A stretch of DNA of 64,000 nt from Amblyornis subalaris (Eukaryota > Chordata > Aves > Passeriformes > Ptilonorhynchidae): positions 2,604,001 through 2,668,000 of the forward strand of contig JACAXG010000054.1 in NCBI GenBank assembly GCA_018881555.1, written 5' to 3'. Below are positions 38,326 to 51,643 of the stretch, piece after piece (position 1 is the first letter of the stretch; each line of letters begins with the position of its first letter). The notes beneath the pieces were generated by a model. The model was not told the origin of the DNA. It worked only from the letters and a program-made list of their open reading frames with translations, and ran no database searches. Position numbers and translations under genes: made by a program.

Positions 38326-41300
38326 GTAAGTAAATATAAAAGAAGTCTTAGTGATTACAACAAATCTTGTGCATTTTCTGTTGAAAGATCTCAATCAATT
38401 AAAAATTACCATTATTTCAGTATAGGCACGAGGCATGCCCATGAAACAAGGATAAGTCCTGCACACCATACAGGTGTGTGAATCAGCAGATGATTAGACA
38501 TGCAAGAGCTGACAAGACTTTGGAGAACAATTGTTGCATCCGCTTGAAACAGCAGACAGCACTTCTAGAGTGCCATAGCCTAAAACGGCTTTTAGGCAAG
38601 AACGTGGATCTCATTTCTTAGTGTCTTGGGAGAACTGCTTTGTGGGTTTAGCTGTTAGTTATTGGTAGAAGTATTTAAAGGAAATGCAAACAAAATTATT
38701 CTTGGTGCAACTACTTTTTTACGTTATGATTAGAAAGGAGTATTTATGTTAATCAAGCAAAGCAAACTCAAAGAGTCAGGACAGCATAGTTTAGGAATTA
38801 CAATCTCAGCACCATTATTTCACGCAATGGGTGACCCACCTTTTCCCTTGCCATACTATTCAGCCATACTATTCAGTTTCTGATTTGTAATAACCACAAA
38901 ATTAATAATTACNCCTGGAACATCCTTAGATGCCAAAATTATGGACAGTTTGCAGGGCATGAAAAAATGCCTGTTTTTTAAGACTGGAGTACAACAGAGC
39001 CTTTAAACATGTGCATAACTTTCAACATAGGAGTAATTCCATTGAAATAAACAGCACTACTCAAACATTTCTGATNTTGCATGTGCTTCTGTGCTCTGCT
39101 AGCTTAGGGGCTAAGAATGGATATGCTTATTTAACACAGTGTTTATCTACGAAGTCTACATTCAACATTACTGATTCCTTTCCCTTTCATCAGACAGATA
39201 CAAGGAGTTCTCCATTTTTCTAGCCTCCTTCTGGGTTAGTTTCAAACTTTCTTGTGCCTTCCCATGCATTTGCATTTTATATCTGATGTAGAATATAGCA
39301 GCTATAAAACCAAACCCTGAGTCCTGAGGGAGTAAAGCGGATGACTTGAAAGGAAACACTCAGAGGTTAGTCTAGATTAGGGGACACAATCGATATTGGG
39401 CAGGGGCTGGCTCTTCCTGACCTAATTTTGGACGTTTCTGCACTGGGAAGCAGGATCTCCTTTCTTTGGATTTAGCTCTTTGCGATTGCCCTTGGGTTTT
39501 CCTTCATGATTGTGACCACATGTATTGACTAACCCTGGATTCATTCTCTCTTCCTAAAGCTGGAATTGTCCTTATTGTTGTGGTGCCACTATTGTTTCAT
39601 GCAGGACATGAATATGTATACTCACTACTGTATTGGGAAACCCCAAATAGCGACAAGGAAGACACAGAATCTTAAACTTGATTTGGCCACTATGTTTAAC
39701 TCTTTTGCAGTAAAACCTACATCTTTAGTCTTCAGTGAGTTTTTAAACATGGATTGCTTATGATGGTTTAGTTATACTGTTGTGCCTTTTTTTTTGTATC
39801 CAGTGCCAGCTCCACCACCTTCCTTGCTGTGCAAGCAGGGCAAAACCTGAAATCCCCACTGTGGGCCACCCGGTGTTACCACATATAAGCCCGGACTAGT
39901 TTAGGTAGGCTTAGGCTTTAAGCTGTGCTTTGCTGCAGCTGCACTCCAACACAAAGGAACTTCAAAGGGTTTTGACTCCACTTGGGGACACTGCAGCCAA
40001 CACATCTGCTAGCTCCTGTGGGGATGAAAGGAACTGTTTAATGCACACCATTGCCCTAACAAGTGCGCAGGTGCAATTTCTGGCCGGAGCTCTTCACATT
40101 GGCCTGTCTGTATTTAACTTTCTCTATCACAATTTGCGTTTATTTCTGAGCTCAGAGCTCCTGGCCTGTCACTCAGTGANTCCATTCCTCTAATAGCATC
40201 TAGAGATTGCTTCTTCCACGGGCATATAGTGGCATCTGTGGATTTTCCATAGCTGTATTGTACTAATGTATGTGTACCTTGCCCTACGACCATATTAGTG
40301 AACTGCTGTGAGAAGGCACTCCTTTTGTGAGAAAAAATTGGCTCAGAGAAGAGCCATGAGAATACAGATTTCTAAAGACAATCTATTCATAAAGCCACGA
40401 AAACAACTCATTGATTTAGGGCCAAAGTCCCACTGCAACCTGCCGAGGGCATGCTCACCCAGCCCAGGGCAGAGCCTTGTCAGCTGCTCCCAGGAGCAAG
40501 ACAGCTGCGTCTGTGGGGCTTTCCAGTCCTCTGGTGAAACACTGCTCATGGCAACTACGGTCCATCATTAGGGGCTTCAGGGGGACATACAGGACCACCC
40601 TGAGGTGGTGTGTCCACAAATAGGTCTGGCAGCAAACAAATAAGAGTGTGTGCAGCCAGGCTTTCATGCACAGTGTGGAGCTTGGCAGGTTTTGCCCTTA
40701 CAGATCTGCGTGTCCTTTGAGTTGGGATGGGGGTCAGGGAGAATTTTGATAAACCATTTTGTACTGGAGTCTGGGGGGGCACCAGGGTTATGAAATGAGC
40801 TTTTACTCCCAGCACTGAGAGAAGTCTCACATGCTGTTAGAAGAAGCTGTGGCTCTCAAACACAATTTTTAACCTTCTTTTGATCACTGCTCTGCTTTCT
40901 AAACCACTGGTGGGGTAGAAGGAGAGATCTTGTGGAGCTCCCTGCTGGGCAGCACTGTCCTGTTTGGATGGTGTCACGATCAATGCCTATGCAAGATGCT
41001 AGCTCTCAGATTGGAGAAATTAACTGCATTGGTATTACTACAGTGGCAGGTCTGATATTCTAGATAGGTATCTTCTGGAGAAGTCACTATTGTCTATCTC
41101 TTGCTATATAAGCATGCTAACAAAATTTCAAATTAAAAAATCCCTTATGAGTTTTAGTAGATAGGCAAAAAAGTATATTTTAGGGGATTGTTTTAATCAG
41201 CCTTAGTGGAAAGAACATTTTAGTCCATCCAGATACAATTTTTGAAGTCACTGTATCTAGAGATTCTCTCTTGCATCTGATTTACTTGGATGTTTTACAA

Positions 41301-42274
41301 GTAAAACTGTATGTGTTAGATTTTCTAGTCACACCTATTAAAGAAGTTGGTCTTCTAGGTGATTAAATTAGCAATGCTTGTTAGTTTGCATTTTTGTGGT
41401 CAATAGGTCTTTACCAGTGAAGACCAGAGCATGATCTTGTTTTTCATGTGGAGGTTTAGAGTGGAGCACACATGCAAATATTGTCTCTATGTTTAGCATA
41501 GATTATCCTGAGGTATTCCAGAGTGGAGGCAGGGCTTGTGCTGGAGAGAGTTAGGCATGAGGATCTTGGCTGATTGTGGCTGGTGGGAATAGCTCCTGGG
41601 TGGCTGTTTCTTGCCCTCTGAGCAGATTAGCTTTGAAGTATAGAACTACTAAGCAATTCAAGGTTCTCACAAAATTGACAAGTAGCTAAAGTTGTGNGAA
41701 AGATTTGAAATCCTAGAGCACTGTGACACTTCCATGTACCTTGCTAGGGCATCACATCCTGCTGGACTCCAAAGTGTCTCCATAAACTGGCTGCAGGAAA
41801 TATGGTTCCTACAGAGAAAAATCTTCAAATGAACAGCTACCTGAGAAACCATCTGAGCTAGCTAGAAGCAAACCAGAGTTGACACAAGCAACACTTTGAT
41901 ACATAAGATGGTGTGCCTGACAAGAGATGGGCTCCTAAGCAGGCCAGACATTACTTTTGTGTCAAGAACTTCTCCTGGAGGTGAATACATCTTGATAATT
42001 GTTTTGTTAAACCCAGACTGATTTTCACAGAAGCAGATAAATAACACAAACCAGGCAGTTATTGGTGTCTATGGCACTCACTGGACATGTGGGTGTTCAA
42101 TTCTATTCTCCACTAGCCATTGTTTTCAGTCCCTGTCACTCTGGGAAGCACCCGTGAAGAATTGTGTCACTGTCTCAGCATAATGGTACATGTCTACTGT
42201 CAGAAATATGCACATCTTTTAAATTAGGTGGCCATAAAGCAGCAGGTTTGATTCTTAAAAGACTGAGTGGAGAG
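38326..42274. other. Non-coding stretch, nothing recognised
   Basis: No gene could be supported. The 40.43-40.86 kb part is somewhat GC-richer and open in several frames on both strands, without a recognisable domain. Single Ns lie at 38914, 39076, 40180 and 41698. Confidence 0.4.
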
Positions 42275-42373
42275 TCTTCCTTCCTTCCTTCCTTCGTTCC
42301 TTCCTTCCTTGCTCCCTCCCTCTCTCCCTCCCTCTCTCCCTCCCTCTCTCCCTTCCTTCCTCTTGCCCTTCTT
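42275..42373. repeat. (TTCC)n/(CTCC)n pyrimidine tract
   Basis: Ninety-nine bases that are almost entirely pyrimidine on the plus strand, with only two G bases inside the pure part. TTCC units flank a central CTCCCTCC-type block, giving partial mirror symmetry. Tracts of this kind can form triplex (H-DNA) and are often highly variable in length. Confidence 0.92.
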
Positions 42374-44449
42374 GTTTTGGTTTTAAAGGAACACGCAAGA
42401 ATTTCTGAAAATGTCTGTAAATTCTAACTCAAATTTATTTTTTTAAATGCAAAAACCCACTCTTACTGTATGTTCTATCATAGAAAAAGGACATAATCAT
42501 CATCTGTTGTAAATTTTAAGATAAAGAATAAACTACATGCCATGAACATAAATTTTTTACTTCTCATATTATTCAGGTCCTTTAAGGTGCCTTTAGAATG
42601 TGTATAAATGAGCTCCAACTGTAATAATTATGCATACTTTTTTGCTTTCATCATGTTACTTAAAATTCCATTTTATTTACCATTAACAAAATGAACAACA
42701 TTTGAACACCTTCGCTTTCTCACATTCTCATTTCTTTCTGAAAAACAAACATGGATATGGATAATCAAAAGCCATTACAGGCAAGATGTATACCTCATTT
42801 CTGGAATCACATTACACTACTATAAGTTAATTTTGCATTTTGCCAAGAAAGAATAAGCAACATTAGCCTGGTCCACACAATTGATTCAGTGTCACTCTGT
42901 AACAAAGTCATAGACAACCTTCTGCAGACTGTATCTGTACCTGTTCATTCTGATAGTTAATCCATAGCAGGTCAAGATCATGACTTGCCAAGAACATATG
43001 AAATGTCCTAATTGTGAAATAAAGTTGTCCCTCTGTCAGTGCAGAGGTCCACATTTGGAAGGAGTCAGTGTTGTGCAATGGGAAAAAGGGAGGCTGGGGC
43101 ATGGCTAGCAAATTTGTGGCTGTGAGGTCCCTCAGCTCTTACAATGCCAGGCAATGGATGACTAGGAATGGTAATCTGTGGGGAGGGAGACCTGTTATTC
43201 TGCCATTTTCCTCAGGGAGTGCAGCAATGCCCACCTTGCTGTGGGGGAGACAGGGAGCTGACTGCAAAACTTCTGCTTGGAGCAAGTCAATGCAGCACCC
43301 CTGGCACGATGCTGATTTGCAGACTATTCTGTGTATAGGCCTGCAACAGTTGCGAACCCAACCCTTTCAGCCGGATTTCCCTCCACCTCTTCTCATTACA
43401 GATGCTCCAATGTAACTATACCAACATTCACCAACCAACTTCAGTGAAGGTGTTTTTATTTATATGGAGCTCAGTTTTCTCCGCTTGGCCCCATATGTGT
43501 TTGTTCCCATTTCATGAAGCCAGGGCCTAAGTAATCTGTGAGCCAGCACTGTAACTTCCCTGCTCTTTGGCATGTGTTTAAAAGTCACATCACACAGATT
43601 TAAGGCTGCTGGATGGTAAAGAGATTAAATTTTCAAGCGCCAACTCATCACATCAGGTTGACACAACTCCCACTGTGTTGCTGAATTTACTTGAACCATT
43701 TATTATTGGTGTGGGGAGAGACGGCTAAGGGGAGTCTAAGAAAAATGGTTTCTTTACCAAGACAGCAAATAAGGAAATACATGTTTTAAAGTGCGAACTC
43801 TCTATTCGGAAAAGTCTGGCATTGTGCCTTGTGTGATGTATGCCCTGTCTGAAAATTACGTAACTATGAATGTAAACTATGTATGTGTGTGTGTATTTGT
43901 GGTTTTATTACAGGAAGCTCAGAGTGATGCCTCGGAGAGCTGGACACCCATGGAATCAACCAGGTGGAAAAAATGTTGGTGAACTCTCTTGCTGATGAAT
44001 TAGTAAACCACAAGAGTGCCAGGAGCTCATTAATGTGGCATTCTCAGACTGTGTCTCATGAAGACAGGGAGAAAGACCTGCACTTCTGTAAATGTGCTCC
44101 TTTCTTAAAGTAATGGCTCATTGGATGGGAACAACCTTGTAACAGCTCGGTTCACCATTTCTTGGAAACCACTAGAGAGAGTTTCAACTCATTTTCGTAC
44201 TAGAAGCTTAAGGGATAAAAACCCCAACAACCCCATCCTCCATCCTCTGGCTTCTCCTGCCAAAAGCTTACTGCTGGGCCATGAAGAGACGATTAAAATT
44301 GTGGAGGTCCTCTGCTCCCCACTGGGAATACTGTCCTTAGCCAGAGGATGTNATGTAGGGCTTTGACTGAGGAAAGCTGCCAGTCAAGTCTGGGTTCACA
44401 ACTCGCAGATATCGAAGACACGTGTGCTAACAGATACTCCAGCTCCTGC
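42374..44449. other. Non-coding stretch, nothing recognised
   Basis: No coding or repeat assignment. A short TG-rich patch lies at about 43.88-43.90 kb. The 43.5-43.74 kb part has complex sequence with homeobox-like words, again only suggestive of regulatory DNA. A single N lies at 44352. Confidence 0.4.
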
Positions 44450-44960
44450 TATATCGTTTACAGTATTTGCAAACAATGAAGTATAATGCAGGTATATCCT
44501 GATCCTTCATTAATCAGGAAAAAACATCAGAGGAAGCATCAAGGGCCCAGTTCTGCTTTCCAACATGTACGCACCTTAGCCCCCATTTATTTGAGATGGA
44601 GTCACGTGTGTATCCTGAGGGGGTGATTGCATCCTACATCAGCTACAAGTGACCGAGAAAGGGAAAATAATCGGCCTGATACTGGTCATTTGGACAATGT
44701 GTATTTGATGTGTCAGAGTCGTTCCAACCTTCCAGTTACCAGATGTCCGTAAAAATTCATAGCAGGCTATTAAATTTAGCAGATCCCGTCTTAATTAGAT
44801 TAGCTTCTGCTCAGCATGACAGCAGAGTATTTCACTGATGGAGGATTTATAAAGATTTCTGGTGGGAATTCTTTATGGAAGATGTAGTCTTTTATCCAAT
44901 GGGATTTACAAATGGAGAGGGGGGAGGGAGGAGTGAAAGCCCTGATAAGGACACACAAAC
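44450..44960. other. Candidate conserved non-coding element cluster
   Basis: About 500 bases without simple repeats, carrying several developmental-regulator-type words: ATTAATCAGG near 44.51 kb, TAATTAGATTAG at 44792-44803, and GATAAGG near 44.94 kb. Stops occur in all frames, so it is not coding. The GGGCCCAGTTCTGCTTTCC stretch at its start (44543-44561) resembles the edge of an old amniote palindromic repeat. The regulatory call is inference from composition. Confidence 0.25.
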
Positions 44961-46127
44961 ATTGTCATGGTATGTTAAAACATAAATGGCAGCTTTTATT
45001 TTATGGATGTTCTCTTTTTATTTCTCTTTCGCAACACGGACAGGCGGTGTGAGTGTTTTTTGTGTCCTTGCATTATCAGGCCCAGCTAACATAATGGCAT
45101 ACGGGTGGTGGAAAACTGCAAGCAAATTCTTGTTGTCAAATTCCCTCCTAAAACTAGCACCAAAGGAGTACTCAATGTTCAGTTGCCTGTCAGGTCATGA
45201 GTTATTTTTTCACCTACAGGAAACAGAACTGTACAGTTTGTCTTGGGCTGGTTTTATGTGCTGCAATCCAGTATCTATCCATCCATTGCCCTTCTTTCTT
45301 TAAGGTCACTGGAAAAAAAAGACACAAAAAACCCCCCAACAACCAACAAACTCACTTTCTTATTAATTCTGCCTCTGTCCCAATACCAATGATTTCCTGG
45401 TTTTCTCTGCACAGGTTTTTATGGAAGATATATACTGTTAATGGTGACACTGGTGTCAGTAACAGAACGTGAGCAGCAGCAATGCTTGCGCTCTATTCCC
45501 AGAGTGTAGATAACTTCATAAAGAAAAAAGGTGGGTGGAGGGGAGGGGAGATCTGGATAATTTTTCTTGTCATTTGATTCACCATTGAAAAGGTCACTCC
45601 CTGTAAGAAGAGACAGTCTTCTCTCTGAGATGTCTGTGGGAGGAGCAGGAACGGCAGAGCCAAAATGGGGGGGACCCTTGCTACCACACAGCTTTTGTGA
45701 GGTGGCAGAGCAGCCCCTCTGACCACAAGGGCATGCAACGCCCAGAGTATGCATGCTGGCAGCTGATAAAAACAGAAAGGGTCCATCCCTTGCTCACGCT
45801 GCGGGCTGATAGCATTCACATCATACACCGTTTGTTACTAGGCAACTGATTAAATATACGTGCTGGTCCTTCAAGCAGTGCTTGCAATTAATTAACCAAA
45901 CCATTTTCATTTTGACTGTCTTCCGTCCTCCCCTCCCCACCACCAACCACCTTCCCAAATGCTGACATCTGACACAAGTGAGAGGGATTTGATGCTCCTC
46001 ACGACCTGGGGTGTAATAAAATAAAGAATGGAATCTTTGCATACTGGATGTGGTCTACACCAGGGCAGCGGACACCTCTGAGCATCATTGGTGGGTCTAG
46101 ATAGCAGCAGGCACAAGCAACAGACAT

Positions 46128-46147
46128 TTTGCTTTGCTTTGCTTTGC
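46128..46147. repeat. (TTTGC)4 microsatellite
   Basis: Four exact TTTGC units. Confidence 0.85.
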
Positions 46148-47546
46148 CAGGGCCAATGTAAACTGAACTGTGAAAACCACAGGGCAGAATCCAAAAGAAG
46201 TTCTGCTGGCAAATCTATTTGAAATGCAGTTGTATTGAAGGATGGAGGTCGGGTCTTCTTTCTTGGTTTTAAAATTGGGATTCCTCATCCCTAAAGTACT
46301 CATTCTCAAATTTAAAACCACTATGGAGCACACTTGCATGCATACATACACAGATACATGTATATATTGTGATAAATATAAATATTCATATAGCTACTAA
46401 TATATATGTGAGTGATGTTAAAGTCCAGATGTCACCAACTCTAAGTGCACACTCATCTGTCATAGCTGTTACACTGGGACCCCAAAACCAGGCAGTCACT
46501 GCCCTGCTGAGCTCACAGTCTCTAAATAGCAATGACAGGCAAAGCCGAAGAAGGGATCTAGACATCAAAGGTTGTTCAAGGTCATACAGGGGGTCAGTAG
46601 CAGGGCTGAGAATAGAAAATGGCTTTTGTTTTGAGATCAGATTTTCTAATAAAAAAGGAAAAAAAAANCAGTGAGTCATCTCACCCCAAATCCTCCCTCT
46701 AATTTTGTAATACAGTTGTCATATTAAACTTGTATGAAATAGACTGGAATTACATATGGAAAATGGGTAACTACAAGGATCCTGGAAGATCTGACTGTTC
46801 CTATTACACTTGATCAAATGCAACTGTCAGCTGCTTTGGCAGAGATCACCTTTGATGATTAAAAGGAGAGGACTACATTACAAGAGGGTTTGAGCACGAA
46901 ACCACTTGCTGCAATCCACAATTAAACAGGAGAGGCTATTGTTCTGTTTCTGACTGGGAACAGAGTTACAAATTTATTGGAGTTCACAGGCTTGCTGCAG
47001 AGCTTGTCTTTAACAAAATTGTAGCCCCATTCTGTATCAGAGCTTCCTACCCCGCTCAAAACCTCGAGTGCATTAAAGAAGCAATTTAGGGTTTATTTGA
47101 AGGGGGAAAAATAGAATGTCGAGTTGGGTTTCTTTCTTCCTTCCTCCCACTGGCTTTCTGCTGAGGAGGGAGGGATTTGAATCAGCAGATTCTCAATGGC
47201 ACTGTCGCCTATCAGAACTGGTATAGATTCACTAGAAATGGGTAAGAAGCAAATAATGAAGCACAGACTAACTGACAATTTGACGGGTTTTTTTTTAACA
47301 CACTGGCCAGCAGCTGATTTGGTGTGAACCATCTGTGGAGCCACGCTGCTTTATGCTGCCTGTGCCTTTGAGTCAGAACTGGAACGGTACCTCTGAAAAA
47401 AGCGCTCTTTGCGTTTTCAACTCTTTTGAATGAGTCAAGGCCATTTTTCACTCCTGATGGGACTCAGTTACCTTGGCCTGCTTTGCTTTGGCTCTGGCCC
47501 ATCATTTTTTTGGCCTGTACTCCATTTTGAATAAAGAAGGGCTTGT

Positions 47547-47582
47547 GGCTTTTAGCCGCCTTGCGGCTTTTAGCCGCCTTGC
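47547..47582. repeat. Perfect 18-bp tandem duplication
   Basis: The unit GGCTTTTAGCCGCCTTGC occurs twice head to tail without a mismatch. Each unit holds one or two CpGs in otherwise CpG-poor DNA, and the junction forms the small palindrome GCCGC-CTT-GCGGC. Perfect identity suggests a recent duplication. Confidence 0.95.
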
Positions 47583-48184
47583 ATGAGCTGGGTAAATCTA
47601 CACGGTGGCAAAAGCAGCCCCCCAGCTGCCACCCTGCATGTCTGCCACACACGCTCATAGCCTGTGGTGGTGACAACTGGCAGAGGTTGTCCCCTATGAG
47701 ATAGCAGATTAAGTCCCTCTTCTCCGAAAGTGGCTGGTTGCTTTCAGCAGTCCCATTAGAGTCATGCACTCCTCCTCTTTAACTTTCACTCTGGCTTTGC
47801 TGACCTTTGAATGAGAAAAACATNAGTAAAGAGCAATTTTATGCCCTCATAAAGAGTTATATATTACTAGGCAGTAATGGAAGCACAAACCAACCTGGCC
47901 AAAAGATCTCAGCCTCTCAGCCTCCTGCCACTGCTTTCTTTAATGGTGCTGCTCCATCATTAATTTACCTTGTGCTTGTCGATGGCTGGAAATCCCACCC
48001 AAATAATGTGAAGATGGTTCACGGTGCCAGTACAGGCCCTGCTCCTCAGCCCTGCTAATCCACAGGGGTGGAGGGAGAAAGTCAGAAAACACCTGTATAT
48101 CTTGCAGGTTTCTGCATGCTGCTCCTTTCCTCTTATCCCTATAATGATTTATATTTAATTGACTTGTAATTATACCCACTTTTC

Positions 48185-48200
48185 TTTTTTTTTTTTTTTT
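48185..48200. repeat. Poly-T run
   Basis: Sixteen uninterrupted T bases followed by CCC. Confidence 0.85.
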
Positions 48201-49719
48201 CCCTTCTAGCTCATCTTGGTTTTTCCATGGCCATATATGGTCGGTCACTAGCCTCGATTTTTTTTCCACCACAATGAGGCAATAAATCCTGTGGGGCTGG
48301 ACAGGAAACCCAGCTTGCCAAGGAGAGACAGGATGAATATCTCCTAGAGACAGCCAGAGGTTTGAGTGCGTATTGTCCACACAGCGTATTTCAAGGAGTG
48401 CCCAGGGCAAGACTGGAAAAAGTTTTATGTCTGCAACAGTATTTCTTTCTGGAAAAACAGATTTTAAAAAAAGCCCACTGTGTATTTTTTGCTCCTTTTA
48501 TGTGTGTGGAATCCATGATATAGAGAAGTTGGTTCATCTCAAAATTTCAGCTAGGACCTGTTTTTTATAGGCAGAAGATAATCACATAGAAATGCCTCCT
48601 TTAGAAAATGTGCATTTGCTGTCACTGCTCTCTTCAGCTATATGTGTGCATATTCCTCAAGTTGGAAATGACTTCTGGGATCCTACTGCTCCAAACACCT
48701 TCATTAAAAACACTGAGCAAGTTTTATTAATACTTTCTTGGGCTTCCAAGCATGTCTAGGCTCATTCATGTTTATGCTTCACTGCAAGCACTGGTGAACT
48801 CTCTGATCACATGTTCCACCCAGCTGCTTATTCCTTTAAAGGCAGCAGAGATCCTGAGACTGGGATATTGTAATGAAACTCAGATTAACTCAATAAAATG
48901 GTGGTAGATGTCATGCTAATAACACAATAACTACTCTGCATGTTCTCTATGAAAATGCATATTGCGGCTCCTTTCTAACAGAATCCTTTCTGTAAGATTC
49001 CTGGGGCATTTGTAGTCCAGAAAATCCACTCCAGGTCTTGCAAAAATATTACCTTGTAGTAAGAACATCATGATGTTCAGACACAACACTATCTTACTCT
49101 GTACGCAGTGACACTCGTTTGCATCCTGGCANACTGGTGCAAAATCTCCATACTTGAGAAAGCACTGATTTCAAATATGAAGAGGTTACCATTGTTGCTG
49201 CTTGTGAAAGTTCAGGGAAAATATTCAGAAGCAGAATCATTGGTGCCCTATTATAGCTGGTTATATTAATCACTATGTCATTCAAATTAAGTCACTTACT
49301 GCCACAGGAGCTGGTTTGTGAACATTAGGAAAAGAACTAGATCTTTGGTCATCAGTACATGGGCAAATAAAATTCTGAATTATCCACAAGCCTGGGAGTA
49401 CATCATCACTTAACTGTGCTCTCTTGCCTGCATACATACGCAGCCACACTCCTAAAGGGTTTGCCAATGCAATGTAGTGTTGAATTATAGAGGCTAACTC
49501 TACAAGCTAGCTCTACAAGAATTAGCTTGGGGACTGGAATTAGTCTAACAGCAGTAGCAGGACACATTAGCTCGCATGGCTGAGTTCACCTGTCTGGCTA
49601 CCACTATGATTAGAAGGCTTCTTGTTGCTGGAGCTAAGGCATGAAAGCTACCTTGGGTCGTTCAGCGTGACAGGGTGGACCGTGACCCTCTCCTCCCCCA
49701 GCCCCCACCTAGCACAAAG

Positions 49720-49850
49720 CACTTTGCAAGACATAGGCTATACCTACTTGCATTCAAGATCTGGATTCTCAATGGAATGAACCAGCCCAGCTTCACTGTG
49801 GAAGTCAGTGGCATAGCTACACTGATTTACATTGACAGACTCCTGGCCGA
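49720..49850. repeat. Possible ancient amniote dispersed repeat
   Basis: The stretch with GAAGTCAGTGGCATAGCTAC followed by ACTGATTTACA and CTCCTGGCC resembles a dispersed palindromic element common in reptile and bird DNA (core: a GAAGTCAATGG word followed by a TGATTTACA word). The match is from memory of the pattern and partial only. Confidence 0.25.
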
Positions 49851-51643
49851 GACGTTTCAGTCTGTCAGTTGTACTTACCATGCTCTGCCAATCTGGGGGG
49901 GGCTAGTCATAGTCTTATTCCTTTTAATGATGATTCTGCTGCAGTTGTCTTTTTTTGCTTGTTGCAGTTAAGGCCAACAGGCACTATTATGGTCTTCTAG
50001 CTTGGTCTTGCAATGATTTTAGCTTGAAGGGATAATGTTGAATAGCACTGCAGAAGCAGTAGCAGCTTCCTTACACTGCCAGACGTCAAGGCTCAATCCC
50101 TCAGTCCGCTTCCCCCATGTTTCAACCTGCAGAGTGTTATGCTAATTTTGCTTGCAGCTTCAAGTCAGCTGAATTTCCGGCTGGCTTCAACTTAAGCTGT
50201 TTTAATTTCAAATAAGGTAAATTACCCGCTTCAGCCCAGGGCTTGGTTTCCAAGCTTCCGTTCTGCCGGTTTTCAGGCTTCACTTCCAGCAGCTCTGCAT
50301 AATCCCTGCAGAAGGCATGTCCTCCACTCCTCCTGTGCCAGGGACANGCTGCTTTGCTTGGCTGCTCCCAGGGTTGGAATCCTCCTCTTCCTCCTCCCTC
50401 TTCTTTCAGGACTTTTGGTCTGAAATCAACAGAAGTTATTTTTAACCTTTATTTAAGAGACTTCTGCTAAGAGCAGCTTGCCAATCCCTGGACCCTCCTC
50501 CCTGTTTCTCTCCAGACTTTGCAGAAGCTCCCACTGCAGAAATGGAAAGTGTGCTTGACAGTTGTTCCCACTACCAGCTATCAACAATTATGCAGTACAC
50601 CTGATGGGGCTGAGAGCTCCCTATCAGGCCCATGGTTGCCAGATTGCCTTTTCTGAGGCTAAGATAGCTTGTGAAAAATTCAGTAGTAACGAGACTGTGA
50701 TGGTGTGAAGGTAATCCTAATCTGAGACTGTAGTAGAAAGTAAAACCGGGAGCATCTGTGGAGGCAAACCTCGGTGGTTTGCCATGGAACCCAGCAGTAT
50801 ACTCAGTCAGATTTCTCTAGCCATGGAGAGATAGGACCATGGGGAGGTCAACAGCTCTTAGATCTCCATCCACCACAGCTCACTGCAGTACACTGCCTGT
50901 GTGTGTGTCAGCCACCATGCACTTTCTAATACATCAGAAAGGTCAGCCATCTCTGCCATCATGCCTAAAAAACCTGAGACAGTTTCTCTCTAAAGGGATT
51001 ACATTCAAATAAATAATCCAGATAGGTGAAGGAAAACAAAGTACAGAGAGATGGGGTGGCTTATTTGTGGCTACATGGCAGATCAAAGCTGAGATATCAG
51101 TCTCTCTTATTACACTGATCCCATTAAGTGTCATGGCCCTATGGAACAGGTTAGTGTATGCTCCTGCTTCAAAAACTCCAGGAAACCAAATATAAACCAA
51201 GAAGAAAACTGCATGAGGCATCATGTTATAGCATAAAGGAATAGCATTTCTTTTCTTGCTTTGCGGAAAGCTGACATTTTATGTGCTGTGTGTTGGCATT
51301 TCCTGTGATATTGCCACAGGCACAGGACTCAGATGGATTGTTCAGGAGCACATTAAATACTGCTTCATAGATATAACTTGGGCCAGGAATCTGTTTTATG
51401 CATGTGGGATGGATAGGCAAACCATCGTCCGAGACAGAGATCGTTAGAATCCACAAAATATTATTGAGGTGCTCTGCAGAAATCTCCTCTCAATATAGGT
51501 AATCCAACCCTCATTTCTCTATGATTTACTCAAAAGTATCCACTTTGGTGTTATTTTACTCCCATTGTACAAGACTTACGTTTGTCTTGGTTTGCTTTTC
51601 ATATGTGCAGACAGTTCATTTAGGAACACAGGATAATTGCTAT

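Larger units (their letters stand above)
44961..51643. other. Non-coding stretch with small repeats
   Basis: No gene found. It holds a four-unit TTTGC repeat (46128-46147), an 18-bp tandem duplication (47547-47582) and a T run (48185-48200). A possible ancient amniote repeat lies at 49.72-49.85 kb. The block 50.04-50.35 kb contains ATGCTAATTTTGC and AGCTGAATTTCC words and may be regulatory. Frames up to 156 codons occur (47940-48410, minus) but carry no recognisable domain. Confidence 0.4.

Noticed and set aside
47940..48410. 156-codon open frame, minus strand
   Set aside because: It contains a lysine-rich patch encoded by the antisense of a T run, which is compositional, and nothing else is recognisable.
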